Shown piece by piece: positions 8,155 through 16,759 of a DNA stretch of 63,387 nucleotides. The position numbers were made by a program, and so were the translations under genes. Under the pieces are notes generated by a model. It did not search any database. It saw only the letters and a program-made list of their open reading frames with translations, and had not been told where the DNA came from. The first letter of the stretch is position 1. Each line of letters opens with the position of its first letter. Source of the DNA: Pirellula sp. (lineage in GTDB: Bacteria; Planctomycetota; Planctomycetia; Pirellulales; Pirellulaceae); contig JAJTID010000129.1 of assembly GCA_021300155.1 (NCBI GenBank), forward strand, positions 1 to 63,387. Reading direction: 5' to 3'.

Positions 8155-8854
8155 TCATTTTGCCTTTGGAAACTTCAGCAGGAATGGAAACCTGCGGCCG
8201 ATAGTTGCTGTCATTCGAAAGGCAGGCAGCCGAACCACGCGGCGCCCGAAACCATCTCCTTTTTCCAATTGAACGTTTCGTAGTGCTTTCGATGTGCAGG
8301 ATACTTGAACCTTATCGAATTGAGCACTTGCGTTCGCAAACAATGCGATGCACCCATTCTGAGAGATCGTATCGGTAGCGGAGAGAGTCATCCCATTCAC
8401 GGTGGCATCCATCGTATTTCCCAATACCTTCAGCTCGAACCTAATTTCCTGGTGCGGCTTTCGTTCAAACGGCAGTGAATAAAGTACATGTTCGCCGGGG
8501 ACCTGAAACGCAACTTCATGCTGGACTCGCATCAACACAATATGGTCGTTATCGACTCCGAGAAAATAGTAGCAACGATCGTTCTGCTGACGGAACGCGA
8601 GTCCCATCCCCAACAGCCACTGCTTCTCGAAGAAAATGATATTCAGGATGTGGCGCCACAACTGGCATCAACGAGACGGGCGGGATCTTGTCGAACCCAT
8701 CCGAAAGCAAAAATTGGGAAGGCTCGTTCGACCGAAGTAGTCCAGCCTGATGGACAAAAGAAACCGTTAGAAGGAGCACTACTTTCCGCAAAAAGGTACG
8801 ATCAATCTCGTATGTTGAGCCTTCGGGATTGGGTTTTAAAAAATGATTTCGCAA
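8155..8854 (-). pseudogene. Frameshifted secreted LamG/DUF1080-like protein
   Basis: Two minus-strand frames together make one protein. The first, from the ATG at 8854, has a signal-peptide-like start (RTFLRKVVLLLTVSF) and the typical opening LLSDGFDKIPP; the second, open from about 8660, gives LWRHILNIIFFEKQWLLGMG, a YYFLGVDND segment and VLGNTMDATVNGM...GCIALFANASAQFDKVQV, the usual strand order of a concanavalin/LamG-like domain as in planctomycete DUF1080 proteins. The whole span is 700 bases, so removing one base near 8662-8668 (the CC of atgccag) restores a 232-residue frame. A carbohydrate-binding or surface role is a guess from the fold. Either a recent pseudogene or an assembly indel. 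Confidence 0.5.
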
Positions 8855-9085
8855 ATACTTTTCGCGGCTCGTTTTAGAGTAAAACGGGAGCGCCGGAACG
8901 GGAATAGCCCCCCGAAAGAGCGGTTTCCAGGTTGAATATTCCAGGTAAATAAACTATCGTTAAACGTTCGTCTTTGTCCTTTTCGATAAGGCCAATATCG
9001 AACCCCACCTCCCCCCCACCTAGATTTTCGAATTTGTTCCGCCCGAACGCATTCCGAAAAACACCTCCCACCGAGCCAAAACAAA

Positions 9086-10687
9086 ATGTCTTCTTCGATT
9101 AGCAATAACGGCCGATCGCGAATGAACTTGGGCCGGGTTCGCCTATTAGCTAGCATCCGTTTCTGGATTGGAAGCACCTGCTTGGTAGCTCTATGCTACG
9201 GTGCTTGGAGTTTTTCACAGACGGGCGCGAACGGTGCAGCATTAGCTTCTCAAGCGGTATGGCAAGAAGTCAATCGCGCCGATCTAGAGGTTGTGGTGTT
9301 GGAACGAGGCAGCCTCGAAAGCCAATCCAATATCGACTTGATTTGTGAAGTGGAGGACGTTCGGAAGGACAACATCAATGGCACAACCATTGTTTGGATG
9401 ATCCCTAACGGTGCATCGGTAAAGAAAGGGGACTTAGTTCTAGAGCTGGATTCAAACCCAATGCAGGAAGCTCTGGATGATCAAGTGCTCTATTTGGAGA
9501 ACGCACTCGCTGAAAAAATCCAAGCGGAAGCCAATCTAAAGAATCAGCAAACCATGAATGCAACCGCGAAAGCAGAAGCAGAGTTGTTGATTCGTTTAGC
9601 CGAGCTTGAGTTGGAAATGTATGTCGACAAAGATAATGGCACACAGAAGCTTGCCATAGATTTGAACAAACGAAAAATTGACGATGTGAACAATGAAATC
9701 CTCGCAGCGCAAGCCACGATGGAGCTTCGACGCGAAGAACAACGAGGCTATGAGGAGTTGTTCAAGCTTGGTTATGCAAACCAAAACGAAGTTCGGAGGT
9801 TTGAGCTTCAATATCTGACAGCCGAAGGAACGTTTGCAGCAAAATTGAACCAACTTCAAACGGAAGTTTCCACGCTGAAGAAGATGCAAGTTTACGAACA
9901 GCGCAAAGAAAAGCTGGTGCTCGAAGGAAAACTGGCAACCGCGAAACGAGGATTGGAGCAAGTGCTTCGAAACAACGAAGCAAGATTAGCTCAAGTGGAA
10001 GCGCTCATGAGAGCCAAGGATGAGTCTTTCAAAAAAGAAGAAGAGAAATTTGCGCGATACAAGCTCCAACTCGAGAAGTGCAAAATCTACGCACCGCAAT
10101 CGGGACTCGTAGCATATCCCAACAGCAAGACGATGGAAGTGCGCGAAGGCCTGCCGGTCATCTACCGCCAAAAATTGCTATCTATTCCAAACTTGGATTC
10201 GATGCAGGTTGAAACCAGAATCCACGAATCGGCTTTGGATCAAGTGAAGGCAGGGCTATCAGTTCGTGTTACGGTCGATGCTTTTCCTGGAACGTCCTAT
10301 GACGCAGTAGTGAAGTCGGTGGCTGTGTTGCCAGAACAGAACAGTTGGTCCGGAAACGACACCAAGGTCTATCAGACCATTGTAACGATTACAGACAGGG
10401 TCGAAGGGCTGAAACCCGGAATGACCGCGATTTCAGAAATCTTGATCAACAAACTCCCGGATGTGGTGACCGTTCCGCTTCAAGCCGTCGTTGAGAAAGA
10501 TGACAAGACCTATGTCGTGGTCAAAGACGATCGCGAAAACATGCAACCGCGATTCGTCGAATTGGGTGAAGCCAGTGATACTCGCGTCAGTATTCAGAGT
10601 GGATTGAGTGAGGGGGAATCTGTCGCTGTGAACGCTCAAGACCTTATGAACGCAGTCTTTGGCGACAAAGCTGTACCTGCTACCTAA
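9086..10687 (+). CDS. HlyD/MacA-type membrane-fusion adaptor
   Basis: 533 residues. One N-terminal transmembrane segment (about 24-45), then a split lipoyl-like hairpin domain (ERGSLESQSNIDLICEV ... GASVKKGDLVLELD, about 70-125), a long coiled coil (about 128-330, rich in Glu, Lys, Leu), the return half of the lipoyl domain (CKIYAPQSGLVAYPN, about 332-348) and beta-barrel and membrane-proximal domains to the end (TVPLQAVVEKDDKTYVVV). Such adaptors link an inner-membrane ABC or RND pump to an outer-membrane duct. It is 18 bases upstream of a MacB-like permease and surely works with it. The lipoyl domain is longer than in MacA and the coiled coil is extended. The substrate cannot be told. Confidence 0.85.
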   Translation: MSSSISNNGRSRMNLGRVRLLASIRFWIGSTCLVALCYGAWSFSQTGANGAALASQAVWQEVNRADLEVVVLERGSLESQSNIDLICEVEDVRKDNINGTTIVWMIPNGASVKKGDLVLELDSNPMQEALDDQVLYLENALAEKIQAEANLKNQQTMNATAKAEAELLIRLAELELEMYVDKDNGTQKLAIDLNKRKIDDVNNEILAAQATMELRREEQRGYEELFKLGYANQNEVRRFELQYLTAEGTFAAKLNQLQTEVSTLKKMQVYEQRKEKLVLEGKLATAKRGLEQVLRNNEARLAQVEALMRAKDESFKKEEEKFARYKLQLEKCKIYAPQSGLVAYPNSKTMEVREGLPVIYRQKLLSIPNLDSMQVETRIHESALDQVKAGLSVRVTVDAFPGTSYDAVVKSVAVLPEQNSWSGNDTKVYQTIVTITDRVEGLKPGMTAISEILINKLPDVVTVPLQAVVEKDDKTYVVVKDDRENMQPRFVELGEASDTRVSIQSGLSEGESVAVNAQDLMNAVFGDKAVPAT

Positions 10688-10705
10688 CCGTTCTGGATAC
10701 ACTGC

Positions 10706-11980
10706 GTGCTTATTGCAACACTCCGGCTTGCGGTTAGAAACCTGCTTCTCCATAAACTTAGAAGCATCTTGACTTTGTTGGGCACGATCCTCGGTGTTGC
10801 GTCTGTCATCTCGATGCTTTCCATCGGTGAAGGCTCGAAACAGGAAGCGCTCGAACAGATTCGCCGATTGGGAGCCGCGAATGTTATCGTTCGAAGCATG
10901 AAGCCTCAGCAGTCTTCGAATCAAACACCATCATCGACATCTACCTATGTCCTTGCGTATGGGCTCACCTACGCAGACCTCAAGATCATCAAAGACCTGC
11001 AACCCGAAGGATGTGCCGTCGTCCCCTCGGTAATGCATAAAAAGAACTTGCAACACGCCAAACGGCATGTCATCGGAGTGAGAATTGTAGCTACGACGGA
11101 ACAATACCCCGTTGTTCGAGAGATGGCAGTCAAAGGACGATTTTTTAATGCGGACGAGGTGACTCGCTCAGCCAATGTCGTTGTAGTAGGGCAAAAAACT
11201 GCGAATGAACTTTTTGGATTCGAAGATCCGATCGGCAAATCTCTTTTGGTAGGTGACGATGCTTATCGAGTCATCGGTGTGATTGCGTATGGCGATAGCG
11301 GATCTGCCAAAGCCACATCCAATGACACGGCAGATCAAAACGCGGATCTTTACATACCAATCACTTCCGCGCAAAACCGCATGGGAATCGTTCAGCGTTT
11401 GGTGGAGACGGGATCGCGTCAGTACGTTCGAATCGAGTTGAGTGAAATCACGATTCGGTTAAAGGATCAATCGCAGGTTCGTCCCTTCGCCTCAGTCGTA
11501 CGAAATATCCTGACGCAAAAACACGCAAGTACTAAAGATTACGAAGTACAAGTGCCGCTCGATTTGCTCAACCAGGCCGAGCGAGAAAAACGACTTTGGA
11601 ATATGGTCTTGGGATCGATCGCCGGCATCTCGTTACTGGTCGGCGGAATTGGTATCATGAACATTATGCTTGCAACCGTAACCGAGCGTACAAGAGAGAT
11701 CGGTATTCGCAGAGCAATTGGAGCAAAACGGCGTCACATCATCATGCAGTTTCTTATGGAGACTACAGTCTTGAGTACCAGCGGTGGAATTCTTGGCGTC
11801 ATTGTGGGAGTATTGATCCCGATTTTTTTTACCTTGCTGCTGGGGATCACGACCTCGACTAGCATTGCTTCGATTGTCGTTGCGTTTGGGATCTCCGTCG
11901 CAACTGGTATCGTATTCGGTGTCTACCCTGCGTACAAAGCTGCTAGCATGAACCCAATTGAAGCCCTGCGTCATCAGTGA
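10706..11980 (+). CDS. MacB-like ABC transporter permease (FtsX family)
   Basis: 424 residues, GTG start. TM1 at about 16-40 (RSILTLLGTILGVASVISML) with the signature GEGSKQEALEQIRRLGA right after it; a periplasmic MacB_PCD domain to about 290; then three TM helices of the FtsX domain with the typical TVTERTREIGIRRAIGAK loop and a C-terminal VYPAYKAASMNPIEALRHQ. This is the permease half of a MacAB-type exporter. MacB proteins usually have a fused N-terminal ATPase, and the free-standing type has an ATPase gene next to it; neither is here, so the ATPase must be elsewhere or shared. Pairs with the adaptor just upstream. Confidence 0.88.
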   Translation: MLIATLRLAVRNLLLHKLRSILTLLGTILGVASVISMLSIGEGSKQEALEQIRRLGAANVIVRSMKPQQSSNQTPSSTSTYVLAYGLTYADLKIIKDLQPEGCAVVPSVMHKKNLQHAKRHVIGVRIVATTEQYPVVREMAVKGRFFNADEVTRSANVVVVGQKTANELFGFEDPIGKSLLVGDDAYRVIGVIAYGDSGSAKATSNDTADQNADLYIPITSAQNRMGIVQRLVETGSRQYVRIELSEITIRLKDQSQVRPFASVVRNILTQKHASTKDYEVQVPLDLLNQAEREKRLWNMVLGSIAGISLLVGGIGIMNIMLATVTERTREIGIRRAIGAKRRHIIMQFLMETTVLSTSGGILGVIVGVLIPIFFTLLLGITTSTSIASIVVAFGISVATGIVFGVYPAYKAASMNPIEALRHQ

Positions 11981-11992
11981 AGAAATCCTGCT

Positions 11993-12931
11993 ATGCCAAA
12001 GTACCATATTGACAAGTCGATTGTCATCCAGTCTGAACCACAACGTGTTTACGATGTCGTAGCCGACTACAACACTTGGACGACTTGGTCGCCATGGCTG
12101 ATTGCCGAACCGACGGCCAAAGTAACCGTCACAGATGATCCCGCCTCCATTGGTTCCCGCTACGCGTGGATCGGGGATATCACCGGCCAGGGCGAACTAG
12201 AGCACAAACAATTGAAACCAGCGGAATTAGTGGAGGATGAACTGCGCTTTATCAAGCCATTCAAGACCACATGCAAGACGGCGTTTCATCTGCACAGAGA
12301 AGGCTCGGGGACGAGATTACGTTGGACGATGGACGGGTCGCTACCCTGGTTCTTGTTTTGGATGGTCCCGATGATGAAAACGCTAATCGGCATGGACTAT
12401 CAACGCGGGCTTAGCATGCTGAAGGATTTGATTGAAACCGGACATATACCCGCCAAGACCATTGTGCATGGTCCACAAAGTGTCGGACCGATTCGAATGG
12501 CGGGTATTGCAGACTCATGCCGAGTCGATGAGGTAAGTAGCTCGATGGACAAAGCTTTCCAGAGAGCATCGACCGAGTTTCGTATGGCAGGCTTACCTGT
12601 CGATCGCGGGATGATCTCGGTTTATACGAAGTTTCGGATGAATGAAGGTGTTTTCGAATATATCAGTGGTTTCCTTTTACCCGAAAATGCTCAGGTCCCG
12701 GCTGTCACTCTATTAAAGACCTGGACCCTACCTGCCTGTAAGGCGTTCCATGTTGAGCAAACAGGTCCCTATCGCCATTTAGGAAACGGCTGGAGTGTCG
12801 CAAACCAAATCTGCCGTCACCAGAAAATGAAGCAGCAGCGAATCGGAACTTTTGAGCTCTACCGGAACTCACCAAACGATGTGCCGGAAAGCGAAATCAA
12901 GACTGATATCTATTTGCCATTGCGGAATTGA
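11993..12931 (+). CDS. SRPBCC domain fused to GyrI-like effector-binding domain
   Basis: 312 residues. Residues 1-150 are a polyketide-cyclase/SRPBCC-type domain (HIDKSIVIQSEPQRVYDVVADYN..W..WSPW, later GTRLRWTMDGSLPW), a hydrophobic ligand-binding helix-grip fold. Residues about 165-312 resemble the GyrI/AraC effector-binding fold (MISVYTKFRMNEGVFEYISGF, ending FELYRNSPNDVPESEIKTDIYLPL). No DNA-binding domain is present, so it is not an AraC regulator; it may sense or sequester a small molecule. It starts 12 bases after the permease gene, so it is probably in the exporter operon and could bind the exported compound. That link is inference. Confidence 0.75.
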   Translation: MPKYHIDKSIVIQSEPQRVYDVVADYNTWTTWSPWLIAEPTAKVTVTDDPASIGSRYAWIGDITGQGELEHKQLKPAELVEDELRFIKPFKTTCKTAFHLHREGSGTRLRWTMDGSLPWFLFWMVPMMKTLIGMDYQRGLSMLKDLIETGHIPAKTIVHGPQSVGPIRMAGIADSCRVDEVSSSMDKAFQRASTEFRMAGLPVDRGMISVYTKFRMNEGVFEYISGFLLPENAQVPAVTLLKTWTLPACKAFHVEQTGPYRHLGNGWSVANQICRHQKMKQQRIGTFELYRNSPNDVPESEIKTDIYLPLRN

Positions 12932-12953
12932 ATTGGGCTGTCTGTGCGGAAAT

Positions 12954-13373
12954 CTAAGCATTTGATTGTCTCGCTTTTCTCGCTGCGATAAAGGACTGAA
13001 CACAGACGCCAACGAATGTCAAGCATACGACCGCCATCGACCAGACCATGCCGACGGCCAGCATGTTGACTTCTTTGTCTTGAAGAATCTTCATCAGTTG
13101 CGAAACGCCTTGAAACAGGCACAACAGAGCTCCGATGGTTCCCACCATAGCGGCACCGTGCATAGCATGCTTTCGCGTATTCCCACCGCGAGCGCCGATG
13201 GCCCCGAGGAGGATTAATGCGATCCCAAAACCGGCAGGAATCAACCACGTTCCCGGTTTGAAGGTAACGGAAAGGTCCTGAAAAGCCTCGGCTACACCCC
13301 CGACTTTGACACAAGCGGTAAAGAGAGACAGTCCGCACAAGACACAGCCAAAAAGGATCGTAATAATCGGCAT
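12954..13373 (-). CDS. Small four-helix membrane protein, unknown
   Basis: 139 residues with four likely transmembrane helices: about 3-20 (ITILFGCVLCGLSLF), 42-62 (WLIPAGFGIALILLGAIGA), 72-92 (GAAMVGTIGALLCLF) and 105-127 (MLAVGMVWSMAVVCLTFVGV). The C-terminus is basic (ARKARQ). No family recognised with certainty; similar small membrane proteins of unknown role are widespread in planctomycetes. It converges on the SRPBCC gene (22 bases between the stops) and is divergent from the FHA gene, sharing a 216-base promoter region that contains a perfect palindrome. Confidence 0.7.
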   Translation of the reverse strand: MPIITILFGCVLCGLSLFTACVKVGGVAEAFQDLSVTFKPGTWLIPAGFGIALILLGAIGARGGNTRKHAMHGAAMVGTIGALLCLFQGVSQLMKILQDKEVNMLAVGMVWSMAVVCLTFVGVCVQSFIAARKARQSNA

Positions 13374-13441
13374 AACGGTTCTTTGAGATGGGTTGAGTAG
13401 CGTAAAAACATATTTAGGGACATCAGAATAAGTCCTAAAAT

Positions 13442-13453
13442 GTTGACGTCAAC
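13442..13453. promoter_or_regulatory. Perfect 12-bp palindrome between divergent genes
   Basis: GTTGACGTCAAC lies between the divergent membrane-protein and FHA genes, 68 bases from one start and 136 from the other. It is a plausible dimeric regulator site; 12-bp palindromes also arise by chance about once in a few kilobases, so confidence is low. Confidence 0.3.
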
Positions 13454-13589
13454 TTTCATGGATCGTAGAGTAAGACGTGCTCGTAAAGCGAATGGGTCTA
13501 ATCAGTGGCATTTCCAGTTGACTTCCAAAACAGGTTTGGATGCATCAACCAGTGGATTTATTTTTCTTTTTTGACGCTCGAGTTCAATC

Positions 13590-14003
13590 ATGGCAAACTA
13601 CGGATTCCTAGTTCCAACTGGGGGTGGTGAAGACATCCCATTGAAAAAAGATCGCATTTTGATCGGTCGCAGGGACAACTGTGACATCGTTCTACGATTT
13701 GCAAACGTCTCTGGCCAGCATTGCCGATTGACGCTGGAACAAGGATATTGGTTTGTCAAGGATTTGGATAGCCGAAACGGAACCAAGGTAAACGGCTTCC
13801 GGGTTGCCAGAAAAAGACTGGACCCCGGGGTAATTCTCACGATCGCCAAGCATCAGTATGAGATACGCTACAATCCAGAGGATCTAGGTGCGATGGGCCC
13901 TCCACCCGCGGACGACGATTCCATCGATTTGTCGATGCGATCCTCACTCATGGAAAGAGCAGGTCTCGATCGTCGCAAGAAACCAGACTCCGACGATGAA
14001 TAA
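13590..14003 (+). CDS. FHA-domain protein
   Basis: 137 residues. A forkhead-associated domain fills residues 3-97: LIGRRDNCDIVL is the conserved GR..x.D..L strand, NVSGQHCRLTLEQG carries the phosphothreonine-binding Ser/His, and DLDSRNGTKVNGFRV is the hallmark NGT..NG turn. The last 40 residues are acidic and disordered (PADDDSIDLSMRSS, ending DSDDE). FHA domains bind phosphothreonine peptides, so this is a signalling adaptor for a Ser/Thr kinase; no kinase of the Hanks type is nearby. Cytosolic, no signal peptide. The ATG at 13590 gives the FHA fold from the first residues. Confidence 0.9.
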   Translation: MANYGFLVPTGGGEDIPLKKDRILIGRRDNCDIVLRFANVSGQHCRLTLEQGYWFVKDLDSRNGTKVNGFRVARKRLDPGVILTIAKHQYEIRYNPEDLGAMGPPPADDDSIDLSMRSSLMERAGLDRRKKPDSDDE

Positions 14004-14310
14004 AATTCAGATCCATCGCTGCGTTCCGTTGCCAGAGCTTCTGGGAGCGGAGGTAACTGGATCTGACCCGGTCGACAATCCGACAAACTGATTATCGATC
14101 CGATCTCCAAAAGGGTTGCGAATGTCGTGTTCCTGATTGACGGCAAGAGGACCAATTTGCCTTGGTTTTTCAAACGCAGGCAAGTACGAATCGCAACTCA
14201 GAAAGTTCGATTTCGACAATTTCTCAGCGTCCGATCTTCCTGCACAAATTGCGAGACTTCAGTCGTTACCATCCGTACTTCTCGATTGCCAGCTCGTCAT
14301 AGAGAACTAG
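13996..14310 (+). pseudogene. Possible decayed reading frame between FHA and DUF1573 genes
   Basis: This 300-base gap is not empty. A frame from the ATG at 13996 (overlapping the FHA stop) encodes MNKIQIHRCVPLPELLGAEV and breaks near 14078; the next frame then gives a strongly protein-like stretch (DKLIIDPISKRVANVVFLID); from about 14140 the first frame resumes (GFSNAGKYESQLRKFDFDNF...) and ends at TAG 14308-14310. Total length is a multiple of three, so two opposite single-base shifts would explain it (about 104 residues). The DP..K.VANVV pattern recalls cupredoxin-like planctomycete proteins, but this is weak. It could also be non-coding. Confidence 0.3.
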
Positions 14311-15320
14311 TCGATCATTCGGCCATTGATTATTGCTTCGACAGTAGAATCATCCCCGAGTGACGTTCGAACTCGAATCGCTCGCTTAATGCTGCGACCG
14401 CTTTCCTCTGTGATCGATGTTCCAGTAAAGGTCATCGGTATCACTTGGATCGATTTGTCACCTTGCGGAATGGTGAAGGCAAATCTAGGGTCGTCGCAAT
14501 CAATGCCGACGATACTAAACGGCTTCTTGCCTCGGATGAGTAGTTTCTGCTGCACCTGTTGCCCCGATTTTACATCGCCTACGGAAACAATCTTCGGTGT
14601 GATTGAAACAGGAGGGATAACTCGAGCTTGGACTGACAACGAGAAGGTCGACTCTTTGAGGTCATTGGTCACGACGGTTATCTCTTCTTGCAGTTCTCCG
14701 ACTGGTGTCGTTTCTTTGAGCCGCACATTCATTACGTAACTAATCATTTGGCCCTTTTTTGTCGCTGGGGATAGACGCACCTCCAAGTTGTCGGAGTCAC
14801 CACGCACATCCTTGATGGCCCAATCGGGGCGGCCTGCATACGAGATCTTGATATCGATCGCCTTGCTCACGCTGACATCCACATCACCAAAGTTGACTTC
14901 GCCTGGCTCGACCACGATATCCGAGCGTATCTTGCCACTGACTAATAGTGTGACCTCCGCGTAATAAGGACGATCGATCACTACCGTAATGGATGCGTTC
15001 TTCTGTCCAAGAAATGTCTTGGTATTGAACTGTGCAATGATCTCCCCTTTCTCCCAAGACTTCAGCGTGCTTTTGGAAATCACGGGTTTGGTGCATCCAC
15101 AACTACTGCGCACGGATGCGATGTGTACATCTTCTTCAAAGCAATTCTCAATTACAAAAGCATACTCTGTTTTCGCATTGCGACTGACGGTGCCAAAGTC
15201 GTGCATCTTCTCTTTGAACATCTTTTCCGCCCAGTCGCCGGCAGAGACAGTCGAACATGACGACGCACCAAACAATGCAAGCAAGAACACGATGAAGAAT
15301 GAGTGAACTCGAATAATCAT
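14307..15320 (-). CDS. Secreted DUF1573 protein
   Basis: 337 residues. A signal peptide (residues 1-27, with a possible lipobox-like SSC near 22) precedes a DUF1573 domain: FKEKMHDFGTVSRNAKTEYAFVIEN, then VHIASVRSSCGCTKP, the hallmark CGC motif near residue 75. Further immunoglobulin-like strands follow (VNFGDVDVS, TVVTNDLKESTFSLSVQARV). DUF1573/ASH-like domains are exported beta-sandwich modules of unknown function, abundant in planctomycetes and Bacteroidetes. The gene is convergent with the FHA gene and lies downstream of the DevC-like gene on the same strand with 122 bases between; co-transcription is possible. Confidence 0.85.
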   Translation of the reverse strand: MIIRVHSFFIVFLLALFGASSCSTVSAGDWAEKMFKEKMHDFGTVSRNAKTEYAFVIENCFEEDVHIASVRSSCGCTKPVISKSTLKSWEKGEIIAQFNTKTFLGQKNASITVVIDRPYYAEVTLLVSGKIRSDIVVEPGEVNFGDVDVSVSKAIDIKISYAGRPDWAIKDVRGDSDNLEVRLSPATKKGQMISYVMNVRLKETTPVGELQEEITVVTNDLKESTFSLSVQARVIPPVSITPKIVSVGDVKSGQQVQQKLLIRGKKPFSIVGIDCDDPRFAFTIPQGDKSIQVIPMTFTGTSITEESGRSIKRAIRVRTSLGDDSTVEAIINGRMID

Positions 15321-15442
15321 CTAGCTGTGGCTCCACTACGAGAAACGAACTTTGGCTGTCATCGGCAGGATGGCACATCAAATTCGAATTCTTTGATAAA
15401 TTTTAACAGCAGAAGCTACCTAAACACCCTAGCGTACGGATT

Positions 15443-16720
15443 CTAGAACAAACTCGCAGGATCCGCTTTCCAAAGATTGCGAATTGCCAGCAATCCTGAC
15501 ATCGTACACATGACAAATGCAAGCACCGCAACAAAGATCATTCGCTCGACTGTCATGAAGGTGGGGATACCTGAGGCCATCACGGTAATGCGATAGAGAG
15601 CGAGCGCTGTTGAGCCGGCGATAACATAGCCGGCGACGGCCAAGATCCAAGCTTGTTGCAAAACGATGCCTGCAACGAACCATTCCGAGTATCCCATCGC
15701 TTTGAGTGTGGCGAACTCAGGGAGGCGGGCAGCAACATCGACAGCCAGAATCATGTAGACGATCGCAGCTCCGATAATGAAAGAAATGAGAACACCCATC
15801 GTAAAGATCATGCCGATGGGCGTTTCATTGAGCCAACGTGCCCGTTCCCATTCCTTTTGCTCGTTCATGGTTAGCAATTGGACCGCTTGATCAGCATGAG
15901 AGTCGGTATCCTTCAACCATGTCAAAAGCTCTTCCTTGACCTTCAATGGATCTGCACCCGGTACAAGCCGGACGAGCCCTAGCGAAGCGCGTCGACGTGT
16001 ATCCACCATGGTGCGCTTAGAAAACCCGACATCGCTCAATAGAACTGCACCGTTGGTCGCCAGCCCTGTTCCGACGGAAAAGACACCTACAATTCGTGTC
16101 GCTTTCCCTCCGAGTTCAGCGACCTGTCCAATATCTTCATCGGAGAATTTCTTGCAGTTCTGAGGACCGTACTCGGCGCGTGTTGCCAGATCCACAAGCA
16201 TAGCATCTGGATCCTTTATCTTGTCCAGAAGCGTCTCCATTTCGGGGATGCGGATAACAGGGCGATCTAATTCCATTGCCATCATGCCAACAGTTCGAAA
16301 CGAGCCATCGGGTGGCGCATTTTCACAGGATTTGGAACGGATCGGGTTTTGCCATCGTTGCAATAAGATGAAGAAGGGATCGACCCCTTCTACTTGAGGA
16401 TGAGAAGCGATGATTTGCATCCACGCTCGATCGATGGTCCGTGGCTCATACAAGTGCACGTAGTCCGGCGATCGCATGACGATGTCACCAGAAAGTGTGG
16501 CGTAGACAATGGTCGCGGTATTACCGACCGCCCCTCGAAACCCCAGCTGCATAAAGATCAGCAAAAGGGCAAAACTGACACCTCCCATACTCACTGCCGC
16601 ACGGGTTGGCTGCGAGAAAAGATTAAGCCAAGAAACTGGGGTACGTCGAAAAACTAGCCCGAGCAACGAAAGTTCGCCTTGCAGAAATAGCGGTTGAAAG
16701 GTGGAATTGACACAAATCAT
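15443..16720 (-). CDS. DevC-like ABC transporter permease (FtsX family)
   Basis: 425 residues from the ATG at 16720; a later start near LSLLGLVFRRTP (about residue 19) is plausible because the first residues are not family-like. TM1 (about 45-65) holds VSFALLLIFMQLGFRGAV, the DevC signature; a periplasmic domain with SGDIVMRSPDY follows; three TM helices lie at about 290-325, 340-365 and 380-405, with a loop ARLPEFATLKAMGYS. DevBCA exporters move glycolipids or other lipophilic cargo. DevC needs an HlyD-type DevB and an ATPase DevA; neither is adjacent. Its 5' end faces argH. Confidence 0.8.
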   Translation of the reverse strand: MICVNSTFQPLFLQGELSLLGLVFRRTPVSWLNLFSQPTRAAVSMGGVSFALLLIFMQLGFRGAVGNTATIVYATLSGDIVMRSPDYVHLYEPRTIDRAWMQIIASHPQVEGVDPFFILLQRWQNPIRSKSCENAPPDGSFRTVGMMAMELDRPVIRIPEMETLLDKIKDPDAMLVDLATRAEYGPQNCKKFSDEDIGQVAELGGKATRIVGVFSVGTGLATNGAVLLSDVGFSKRTMVDTRRRASLGLVRLVPGADPLKVKEELLTWLKDTDSHADQAVQLLTMNEQKEWERARWLNETPIGMIFTMGVLISFIIGAAIVYMILAVDVAARLPEFATLKAMGYSEWFVAGIVLQQAWILAVAGYVIAGSTALALYRITVMASGIPTFMTVERMIFVAVLAFVMCTMSGLLAIRNLWKADPASLF

Positions 16721-16759
16721 AACGAATTCAGTCCGCGATCAACAACACAGGATTCCACC

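Noticed and set aside
8870-8886. CGTTTT/AAAACG hairpin as terminator
   Set aside because: AT-rich 6-bp stem with no T-run on either strand and upstream of the broken gene's start; not supported.
16694-16759. Upstream TTG start for argH
   Set aside because: It would overlap the 5' end of the divergent permease gene and add 22 residues not typical of the family; the TTG at 16760 has an AGGA and a family-like start.
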